NCBI GenBank assembly: GCA_012728875.1
Contig: JAAYEF010000006.1
Coordinates: forward strand, 1-64,000
DNA: 64,000 nt
DNA from: Candidatus Cloacimonadota bacterium
Lineage (GTDB): Bacteria; Cloacimonadota; Cloacimonadia; Cloacimonadales; Cloacimonadaceae
Direction: 5' to 3'
The translations under genes and the position numbers were made by a program. Shown here one piece after another: positions 57,675 through 64,000 of this stretch (position 1 is its first letter; each line of letters starts with the position of its first letter). The notes below the pieces were generated by a model. It was not told the DNA's origin and made no database searches. It saw only the letters and a list, made by a program, of their open reading frames with translations.

Positions 57675-58415
57675 TTGGCTCAAAAAACGGCTGAACTCAG
57701 CAAAAACAAAGTGAGTGAACTGCGCAAACTGCTCCAAAAAAAATACCGCGATTTGGAAGGCAGGGTGGTGGTGGAAGGCTTGCGAACACTGCAACAGTTG
57801 CACGATGATGGCTTTCAGCCGTTGGAACAGTATTTCACGCTTGGACAGAAACCCGTCTGGAATGATGTTCCAGCTTTTTCAGCCCAGGAATGGGATTTGG
57901 CAAAAATCTGTGACAGCCAGCATCCCCAGGGGGTGGCGGCGCTTTTTAAACTGCCCCAGGAACGGGAAACGAAGTTCAAGCGCGCCTTTTATTTGGATGG
58001 GATCAGCGATCCCGGGAATCTGGGCACCATTTTCAGGATTGCGGCTGCGTTTGAACTTGACGCCATCCTGCTTTCACCGAACTGCGCAGAACCAGGCTCG
58101 CCCAAAGTGATCCGATCCTCCCTGGGCAGCGTGTTTAAGATTCCTTTTCAAACCCTGCAAACACTCCAGCTAAAAGGTTTGGGGGCAAAAATACTTTGTA
58201 CGGACGCCTCTGTCGGCGAACCGTTGCGTTCTTTTTCACCCGCTCAGGATGAAAAATCACTCATCGTTTTGGGTTCCGAGGCGCACGGCATAGGCGCGGA
58301 ACTTAAAGCCATGGCGGATGCACATTTGCGCATCGAAATGGGGAAGGGGACGGAATCATTGAATGTGGCGGTGGCTGCAGGCATTATCGCCCATCATCTT
58401 TATATAAGCCGCTGA
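57675..58415 (+). CDS. TrmH/SpoU-family RNA 2'-O-methyltransferase
   Basis: 246 residues, TTG start at 57675 with caggag upstream. An N-terminal substrate-binding domain (VVVEGLRTLQQL) precedes the SPOUT knot. The conserved motifs are DGISDPGNLGTIFRIAAAF (motif 1), LIVLGSEAHGIG (motif 2) and GTESLNVAVAAGI (motif 3). It uses S-adenosylmethionine to methylate a ribose in rRNA or tRNA; which one cannot be told. It begins immediately after the DnaA-box cluster. Confidence 0.9.
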   Translation: MAQKTAELSKNKVSELRKLLQKKYRDLEGRVVVEGLRTLQQLHDDGFQPLEQYFTLGQKPVWNDVPAFSAQEWDLAKICDSQHPQGVAALFKLPQERETKFKRAFYLDGISDPGNLGTIFRIAAAFELDAILLSPNCAEPGSPKVIRSSLGSVFKIPFQTLQTLQLKGLGAKILCTDASVGEPLRSFSPAQDEKSLIVLGSEAHGIGAELKAMADAHLRIEMGKGTESLNVAVAAGIIAHHLYISR

Positions 58416-58630
58416 ACTTCGCTTACGGTGGATAAAAAAACGGTTGGGGATCAACCATTTAATCAAGAAGCAGCCAATACTGAGCCAGCAAGTTTTAAAC
58501 CCTCTCACAAAAGATCGGCATCAAGCCTTACGCTTGAGTAAAACCGCATAACTACCTCTCTGAAAGTAAGTTATGGACATGATTAGTTCATGATTGAGCC
58601 CTTAACCATAGATTTTCGGTCAACCCGGTT

Positions 58631-58732
58631 CAGGACGGGTCACCCTTGGCTGAAAGCGTTAATCAAGTGATCATCAAGTCTTAATCAAGCGTTAATTATT
58701 AAGACTTGATTAAGGCTTGATTAAGAAGTGAT
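58631..58732 (-). repeat. Palindromic dispersed repeat, copy C (inverted)
   Basis: In the 543-base gap between the RNA methyltransferase and tdk. Read on the minus strand it starts atcacttcttaatcaagcc and matches copy A through the whole palindrome, with one change in the second arm (aagact for aaggct), and ends agggtgacccgtcctg like copy A. Upstream of it 58416-58630 shows nothing recognisable; downstream, two TTGACA boxes (around 58897 and 58914) precede tdk, with no good -10. Confidence 0.88.
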
Positions 58733-58958
58733 GCCCGCCTCGAAACATGAAGCGGAAAGCCGGCCCACTCTGGATTTTGGGTAAGTTCTAGCATGAATGA
58801 ATGTGTTTGGAAACCTGAGGGGGAATCCCGATCGGGCGGAAGTGACCACAATATTTGAACTTGACCGATGCAAGCTGATCGACCAAGATTATCAATTGAC
58901 AAATTCCCCTCTTTGACAAAATTGGCTTTCTTTGGATTTTAGTCTGCAAGGAGATTGT

Positions 58959-59516
58959 GTGAATATCATAAATCAGAAAACCGGATGGATCGAAGTGATC
59001 TGCGGAAGCATGTTCAGCGGTAAAACGGAGGAGTTGATCCGCCGCATCCGCAGAGCCGAGTATGCGCGTCAGCCGGTTTTGGTTTTCAAGCCTGCTTTGG
59101 ATAATCGTTACGATGAAAACGACATCGTTTCTCATTCGCGGATGAGGGCGCCCTCGATTCCCATCACCAAACCCCAGGAAGTTTTTGAATATTTGAAAGA
59201 GGACACCAAGATTGTCGCCATCGATGAGGCTCAATTTTTTGATCCCAGCATTGTGGATGTGTGCAATCAATTGGCAGACAAGGGCTTTCGGGTGATTGTA
59301 GCAGGTTTGGATCAAGATTATACTGGCAAACCCTTTGCCAGCATGCCCCAGCTTTTGGCTGTGGCGGAATATGTGACCAAAAACCTGGCGATCTGCGTGA
59401 AATGTGGAAACCCCGCCAATCGCACGCAGCGTACTGTGCTTCAGGATGAGCAAATTTTGGTGGGCAGCACCGAAGCCTATGAAGCCCGCTGCCGCAACTG
59501 TCATGAGGTTTTATAA
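58959..59516 (+). CDS. tdk: Thymidine kinase
   Basis: 185 residues, GTG start at 58959 five bases after aaggag (a TTG nine codons earlier is less likely). P-loop GSMFSGKTEEL, catalytic DEAQFFD, and a zinc site CVKCG with CRNC identify the tetrameric type II enzyme. It phosphorylates thymidine in salvage. It is followed without a gap by the yggT gene. Confidence 0.95.
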   Translation: MNIINQKTGWIEVICGSMFSGKTEELIRRIRRAEYARQPVLVFKPALDNRYDENDIVSHSRMRAPSIPITKPQEVFEYLKEDTKIVAIDEAQFFDPSIVDVCNQLADKGFRVIVAGLDQDYTGKPFASMPQLLAVAEYVTKNLAICVKCGNPANRTQRTVLQDEQILVGSTEAYEARCRNCHEVL

Positions 59517-59774
59517 ATGAAACCCGGCCTGGGCCTTGTTTCATTCATCTTTCTCGTTCTGGAGATATATGCCTGGCTGATCCTGATCAGGGCGGTGTTG
59601 AGCTGGTTTGTGCAGGATCCTCGCAATCAATTTTATCAAATCTTAATCAAGATCACCGAACCTGTTTTGGCGCCCATACGCAGGGTGCTGCCGCGTTTGG
59701 GGGTTGACCTTTCACCCTTGGTGGCGATCGTTTTTATTCAGATCATCATCAAGGTGTTGAGTAAAATTTTGTGA
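59517..59774 (+). CDS. YggT-family membrane protein
   Basis: 85 residues, ATG directly after the tdk stop. Two membrane helices (VSFIFLVLEIYAWLILIRAV and LSPLVAIVFIQIIIKVL) flank the family's ITEPVLAPIRRVLP loop. YggT-like proteins lie near division genes in many bacteria and may act in septum or membrane organisation; here the next gene is divIVA. Confidence 0.88.
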   Translation: MKPGLGLVSFIFLVLEIYAWLILIRAVLSWFVQDPRNQFYQILIKITEPVLAPIRRVLPRLGVDLSPLVAIVFIQIIIKVLSKIL

Positions 59775-59791
59775 TCCAATAGGGAGGAAAA

Positions 59792-60373
59792 ATGGCACTG
59801 TATCCAACCGACATTCGCCATCAGGAGTTTAGCTCGGCCATGTTAGGCTACAGTAAAAAAGAAGTGAAAGAATACCTGGAAAGCCTGGCTTCGCAGGTGG
59901 AGGAATATCAGTCTGTGCAGGAACTTGAGATTCAGCGTCGTGAGCTGATGCAGATTGAGGTTCGCCAGGAAGCCGCTCAAGCCGGAACCGCGGTGGAAGA
60001 GCTCAAACGGCGTGAAGAACTGATCAGCCGCACCCTGGTTTTTGCCGAAAAAACCAAGGCGGATATTCTTTCAAACGCACGCAAGGAAGCCGAAAACATC
60101 ATCCACGAAGCTGAACTGAAGGCCAAACGCGCCATCCAGGAAGCCAAGCAATATCTGGGCGTTTTGGAGCAGCAATATCTGCATCTGAAAGAGGAAAAAC
60201 GTCAGTTTTTGATGCAATTCAAAAGTGAACTCAACACCTTCATGGACCGCATCGACAAGGATCCGCTTTTGACCAAGCCTGTGGAGCAGCTTTCGGATTC
60301 CGATTTCAAACAAATCAAGGAAGAGATCAATCCAAAACGCAAGCCCCCCGAAGGAGACAATCAAATATCATGA
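59792..60373 (+). CDS. divIVA: DivIVA-family cell pole/division protein
   Basis: 193 residues. The N-terminal lipid-binding signature DIRHQEFSSAMLGYSKKEVKEYL is followed by a long coiled coil to ~160 and an acidic/basic tail. DivIVA senses membrane curvature at poles and septa. The stop overlaps the next gene by 4 bases (ATGA). Confidence 0.88.
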   Translation: MALYPTDIRHQEFSSAMLGYSKKEVKEYLESLASQVEEYQSVQELEIQRRELMQIEVRQEAAQAGTAVEELKRREELISRTLVFAEKTKADILSNARKEAENIIHEAELKAKRAIQEAKQYLGVLEQQYLHLKEEKRQFLMQFKSELNTFMDRIDKDPLLTKPVEQLSDSDFKQIKEEINPKRKPPEGDNQIS

Positions 60374-61185
60374 TTCAACCATACACCGAAACCGCGGCTT
60401 GGCTGAGGCAGCGTCTGCCGGAGGTTCCCAAGGTTGCCATGATTTTGGGAACGGGGTTGAACGCCATTGCAGAGCGCGGCGAAACCATCATGGAAATCCC
60501 TTATGGCGACATTCCCGGTTTTGCGAGCAGTACGGCGCCGTCTCACAAGGGCAATCTCGTTTTAAGCGAATTGGACGGTCAAAAAGTCCTGTTTCTGCAG
60601 GGACGCTTCCACTTTTATGAAGGCCATCCCATGTCTGCAGTGGTTTTTCCCACCCGTGTTCTGGCATGCCTGGGTGTTAAAACCCTGATCGTGACCAATG
60701 CCTCGGGAAGCCTGAAGGAAGCGCTTGGACCCGGGTCCATCGTGATGCTGGAAGATCACATCAACCACATGGGCACGAATCCGCTGATCGGTGAAAACGA
60801 CGAAGGCCTCGGCGAACGCTTTCCCAGCATGAACCATCCCTATGATCCGGAATACAGGGAACGCTGCTTTGCCATCGCAAATGAACAAAACATTCCGCTG
60901 CACTCTGGAGTCTATCTTGCCGTCACAGGTCCCAGCCTGGAAACCCGTGCTGAATGTGCAGCTTTTGCGGGATGGGGCGCCGATCTGGTTGGCATGTCCA
61001 CCGTGCCAGAGGTGATTGTGGCTCGCCATGCCGGGATGAAGGTTTTGGCTTTTTCCGTGGTTACGAATCACAGCAACCTTTTTCACGATAAAGCCCATTC
61101 CCAAGAGGAGATACGAGCCAATGCCGACAGAGCTTCCGCCCACCTGATCAACCTCATCACCCGTTTCTTGAAAAGCCTTGATTGA
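60370..61185 (+). CDS. punA: Purine nucleoside phosphorylase
   Basis: 271 residues of the trimeric PNP class. AMILGTGLN (phosphate loop), GRFHFYEGHP and NASGSLKEALGPGSIVML, plus GPSLETRAE and VVTNHSNL, match the inosine/guanosine phosphorylase. It splits purine nucleosides with phosphate into base and ribose-1-phosphate; guanine could then feed the guanine deaminase at the other end of the window. Confidence 0.92.
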   Translation: MIQPYTETAAWLRQRLPEVPKVAMILGTGLNAIAERGETIMEIPYGDIPGFASSTAPSHKGNLVLSELDGQKVLFLQGRFHFYEGHPMSAVVFPTRVLACLGVKTLIVTNASGSLKEALGPGSIVMLEDHINHMGTNPLIGENDEGLGERFPSMNHPYDPEYRERCFAIANEQNIPLHSGVYLAVTGPSLETRAECAAFAGWGADLVGMSTVPEVIVARHAGMKVLAFSVVTNHSNLFHDKAHSQEEIRANADRASAHLINLITRFLKSLD

Positions 61186-61205
61186 GCGGTGTTTGCATAT
61201 TTTTG

Positions 61206-61234
61206 TTGACACTATATGCTTGGTCAGATAACTT
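61206..61234 (+). promoter_or_regulatory. Promoter of the DksA-type gene and lspA
   Basis: TTGACA (61206-61211), 17-base spacer, TAACTT (61229-61234). Predicted start ~30 bases before the ATG at 61273. Confidence 0.7.
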
Positions 61235-61272
61235 GAAAAAACTATAAACTGTTATTTGCATAGGAGTGATCC

Positions 61273-61674
61273 ATGGCGGCAAAACCGTTGTCAGAAAAGA
61301 AACTCAAAGAATTCAAAGCCATCATCAAGGCTGAGCTGGAAGAAAGCATGGCCTATGTTGATGACGTGAACAAAGACCAAAGCAGAGGGGCCCGTGAAAG
61401 CAGCGGAGATCTCTCTTCCTATGCCTATCATCAGGCAGATCAGGGTTCGGATACAAACCTGATGGAACAAAACGTGATGATGCTGGAACATGAGCGGGAA
61501 AAGATCCGCCTCTTAAACGACGCTTTGCGAAAAATCCATGAAGGCAGATTCGGGATTTGTGAGCTTTGCGGGGAAAACATCAGCGAAAGCCGCCTGGAGG
61601 TGATTCCATACGCTAAATATTGCATCGAATGCATGTCCAAAATGGAAGATAAAAAAAGACGGCAAAGAAAATAA
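61273..61674 (+). CDS. DksA/TraR-type zinc-finger protein
   Basis: 133 residues, ATG with taggag upstream. A charged helical hairpin (residues ~1-85) precedes the C4 zinc finger FGICELCGENI with CIECM. Such proteins enter the RNA polymerase secondary channel or act on rRNA promoters. It is shorter than E. coli DksA and nearer the TraR/YocK group; the tip residues needed for DksA activity were not judged. It precedes lspA by 3 bases. Confidence 0.85.
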   Translation: MAAKPLSEKKLKEFKAIIKAELEESMAYVDDVNKDQSRGARESSGDLSSYAYHQADQGSDTNLMEQNVMMLEHEREKIRLLNDALRKIHEGRFGICELCGENISESRLEVIPYAKYCIECMSKMEDKKRRQRK

Positions 61675-61677
61675 CGC

Positions 61678-62247
61678 ATGAAAAAGCCAACTAAACATCC
61701 GGCTTTTCTGATCATGGTTGCAGTGATTGCACTCGACCAACTGACCAAATATTTGGTCAGGATGAAGCTTCCCCTGGGGGACTATGTCACCGTGGCGGAA
61801 AAATGGTTTGGGCAAATTTTCCAGATCCATCATCTCCAAAATACCGGAGCGGCTTTCAGCCTTTCTCTGCCAAACCCTGCGTGGAACCAGTATTTCTTCG
61901 TTGGAATCTCGGTGCTGGCAGTTATTTTCATTCTGTGGCTTTTGGTTCGTGCCACAAACAAGGTTCAAGTTGTGGCATTTGGACTGGTTTTGGGTGGCGC
62001 AATTGGCAACAATCTCATCGACCGCCTTCTTTTTGGCGCGGTCACCGATTTTATCAGTGTTGATATTCCGAACATCATTCCCGGGATGGATCGCTTTCCT
62101 GTTTTTAACGTTGCGGACAGCGCGATATTCATTGCAATGTGTCTGCTGATCGTGGATATCCTTTTTTTAAGTGGAAAAAAGAAGCCGCACCAGGAGCTGC
62201 AAGCTTCCCCGGATGCGGAAATATATTTACCTGACAAGGAGCAATAG
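61678..62247 (+). CDS. lspA: Lipoprotein signal peptidase
   Basis: 189 residues with four membrane helices. Family motifs: VIALDQLTKYLV, NTGAAFSL, GGAIGNNLIDRLLFGAVTDF and FPVFNVADSAIF, with both catalytic Asp (in NLIDR/TDF and ADS). It removes the signal peptide from lipoproteins such as the 800-residue one at 14231. A ~30-residue hydrophilic tail is longer than usual. Its stop abuts the next start. Confidence 0.96.
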   Translation: MKKPTKHPAFLIMVAVIALDQLTKYLVRMKLPLGDYVTVAEKWFGQIFQIHHLQNTGAAFSLSLPNPAWNQYFFVGISVLAVIFILWLLVRATNKVQVVAFGLVLGGAIGNNLIDRLLFGAVTDFISVDIPNIIPGMDRFPVFNVADSAIFIAMCLLIVDILFLSGKKKPHQELQASPDAEIYLPDKEQ

Positions 62248-63681
62248 ATGAAACGTATCCTCATAAGCGTCCTGGCGCTGGCTCTGACGGGCATCATGTT
62301 TGCCCAGGTGCTCAGCTGTTACGACGTGCAATACACCGAAAGCCCCAGCGGCGATTCTCCCTACGCGGGTCAAATCGCCACCGTTGAAGGCATTGTGGTG
62401 CAACAGATTTTCTATACAGGCACTGCTGAAAACAACAAGGGTTTCGTGATTTCCGATCCGGAAGGCGGCCCTTGGAGCGGACTCATGATCTTTACAAACC
62501 AATACACCCCGCAGCGTGGCGACAAAGTTAGGGTAACAGGTACCATCACAGAGTATTTTGGTTACACCGAAATGTCGCCCACCACTGGCTTTCAGGTTAT
62601 CAGCCAAGGCAATCCCCTCCCGCCTCCAACTCTTATTCAAACCAGCGATTTGGTTGGTTCCAATGCCGAACAGTGGGAAAGCGTGTTTGTGAAGGTGGAA
62701 AACGTGAGCGTGACCAGTTTGCCAAACAACCACAACGAGTTTAAGGTCAACGATGGAAGCGGAGCCTGCCAGATTGACGACCAGTGCTTCCCCCGCAGTG
62801 GTTTTTCCTGGCCACAGATGACGGTTGGTCAAGCCTGGGCTCGCATCCAGGGTGTGGTGGATTACTCTTTTGACGAATATGGCCTGAACCCACGCGACAT
62901 GACAGACATGCTGCAAACCCTGAACGTCCAAAATTCCGCCGTTCGTGTGCAAACCACCAGCGGCGTGCTGAATGAGGAAAAAGAAATAAACGTTCTCACC
63001 ACGCGCATGTATCCGAACTGGGGTGTGGCTTCCTACAATGCTCAGTTTGGGTTTGACCCTGCAAAAGTCAAGTTCGAACGCTTGGAGTTTGAAGGCACGA
63101 TGACCGGTTTTGAGCCGGATTACAGCCTTTCGGAAGCTGGAGACATGCTGGAAGTGATCTATCAATCTCAGGAACCCATCCACTCTTCCGCAGACGACCA
63201 GGTTTTGATCAAACTGATTGTAACTCCCATCGCTTATGGAGAATCCGAGATCAAGCTTCTTTCCTTTGCCTACGACAACACTCCCATAGTAAATATCTCA
63301 AACGGAAAGCTGATGGTGCCCATCAATAAAAATATGGCTTGGCTCAATATCAGAAATGAAGCGAACGGCAGAAACATTTTCAACCCTGAACTGAACGAAA
63401 AGCTCAACATCGAATATGGCATCGAAGCCACTGCATCCGGAGTGAACGCCAAAGCCATCGTGCGTATCTACGACGCACAGGGACGCTTGGTTGCCACGCC
63501 CGTGAACCGCAATATCGGCAGCTCCCTGGGCATCGAAAACTATGTTTGGGATGGCCGTGACTATATGACAAACAAGCTGCCCATCGGCTTATATTACTGT
63601 CACTTGGAAATCATTGACCGTGCAACGGGTCACAAGGAAAGCACTGTGCAGCCGATTGTGATCAAAGCCAAAATGAAATAA
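62248..63681 (+). CDS. Secreted OB-fold protein with type IX-like sorting domain
   Basis: 477 residues; ATG directly follows the lspA stop. Signal peptide 1-20. Residues ~22-220 resemble an OB-fold of the type found in extracellular nucleases (QIATVEGIVVQQIF, GDKVRVTGTITEY). A cohesin-like or Ig-like module follows (~230-370). The last ~110 residues (VRIYDAQGRLVATPV, YVWDGRDYMTNKLPIG) are a FlgD-like sorting domain. No nuclease active site is visible, so it may bind rather than cut nucleic acid. Confidence 0.8.
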   Translation: MKRILISVLALALTGIMFAQVLSCYDVQYTESPSGDSPYAGQIATVEGIVVQQIFYTGTAENNKGFVISDPEGGPWSGLMIFTNQYTPQRGDKVRVTGTITEYFGYTEMSPTTGFQVISQGNPLPPPTLIQTSDLVGSNAEQWESVFVKVENVSVTSLPNNHNEFKVNDGSGACQIDDQCFPRSGFSWPQMTVGQAWARIQGVVDYSFDEYGLNPRDMTDMLQTLNVQNSAVRVQTTSGVLNEEKEINVLTTRMYPNWGVASYNAQFGFDPAKVKFERLEFEGTMTGFEPDYSLSEAGDMLEVIYQSQEPIHSSADDQVLIKLIVTPIAYGESEIKLLSFAYDNTPIVNISNGKLMVPINKNMAWLNIRNEANGRNIFNPELNEKLNIEYGIEATASGVNAKAIVRIYDAQGRLVATPVNRNIGSSLGIENYVWDGRDYMTNKLPIGLYYCHLEIIDRATGHKESTVQPIVIKAKMK

Positions 63682-63693
63682 GGGAGCCCAAAC

Positions 63694-64000
63694 ATGAAAA
63701 AGATCGTAATTCTTTCCCTCATCCTCATCCAAGCGGCGCTGCTGCTGGCTGTTTTCGACGATTATATTCCCTCAGCCAGAGCCCGTGGCATGGGTGGAGC
63801 ATACACCGGTGTGGCGGATGACGTTCATGCACTCTGGTTCAACCCTGCCGGGCTCACAAACGTGAAAATGGAAGTCCAAGCCGGCTTCAGTCAGCTGTAT
63901 GGCAGGCCTTTTTCAGAATTCAAAACCGCCGCTGTGGGCGTGGGTTTGCCAAAGAAACTTGGCACCCTCGCCGTTGGCGCCAGGCTTTTTGACGTTGGCT
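63694..64000 (+). CDS. PorV/FadL-like outer-membrane protein (3' partial)
   Basis: The first 102 codons are in the window, start at 63694 with aggga upstream. After a signal peptide (KKIVILSLILIQAALLLAV) it reads SARARGMGGAYTGVADDVHA and LWFNPAGLTNV, the plug-like N-terminus of the PorV/PorQ and OmpP1/FadL families. PorV shuttles type IX cargo in Bacteroidetes, which would fit the many sorting domains here, but the FadL group looks similar at this end. Confidence 0.75.
   Translation, partial: MKKIVILSLILIQAALLLAVFDDYIPSARARGMGGAYTGVADDVHALWFNPAGLTNVKMEVQAGFSQLYGRPFSEFKTAAVGVGLPKKLGTLAVGARLFDVG

Overview
The window is a gene-dense, mostly vertically inherited chromosomal segment from a Gram-negative, probably anaerobic and fermentative bacterium. 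The protein set best fits the Cloacimonadota (WWE1) or another lineage of the wider FCB group. The basis is inference from content: many secreted proteins end in a FlgD-like sorting domain with a PNPFNP-type lead-in, there is a PorV/FadL-like outer-membrane protein and an OmpA-family protein, and butyrate kinase sits among several secreted peptidases. No phage, IS element, CRISPR array or antibiotic-resistance gene was seen.

Layout. Every gene from 365 to 30351 is on the minus strand and every gene from about 30632 to the end is on the plus strand. The minus half holds a 16-repeat secreted protein; an overlapping operon lysC-metG-spoIID-hslO-FG-GAP protein-guanine deaminase; a small secreted protein; a large lipoprotein; folD-ymdB-rny; a 6S-like RNA next to zapA; pheST; the rplT-rpmI-infC translation cluster; and a 1522-residue secreted endonuclease I protein.

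The plus half opens with an OmpA-family protein whose four repeats match a module in the divergent endonuclease. Next comes a tRNA cluster (Thr, Tyr, Gly, Thr), tuf-rpmG-tRNA-Trp-secE-nusG-rplKAJL-rpoBC-rpsL-rpsG. Then come three secreted peptidases (C10, S8, C11) with butyrate kinase, a DnaA-box cluster that is a candidate replication origin, an RNA methyltransferase, tdk-yggT-divIVA-purine nucleoside phosphorylase, a DksA-type regulator, lspA, an OB-fold secreted protein and the start of a PorV-like porin.

Themes. (1) Gene expression core: RNA polymerase, ribosomal proteins, EF-Tu, IF-3, three tRNA-synthetase subunits, RNase Y and a likely 6S RNA. (2) Export of large modular proteins that feed on or process external protein and nucleic acid, using a type IX-like sorting domain. 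(3) Fermentation and salvage: butyrate kinase, guanine deaminase, purine nucleoside phosphorylase, thymidine kinase.

Most unusual points: a ~100-bp palindromic repeat in three intergenic copies; four perfect DnaA boxes within about 110 bp; a FolD lacking its catalytic lysine; two structured RNA candidates; an infC reading frame that seems to start on an isoleucine codon; and the repeat module shared by two divergent surface/secreted genes.
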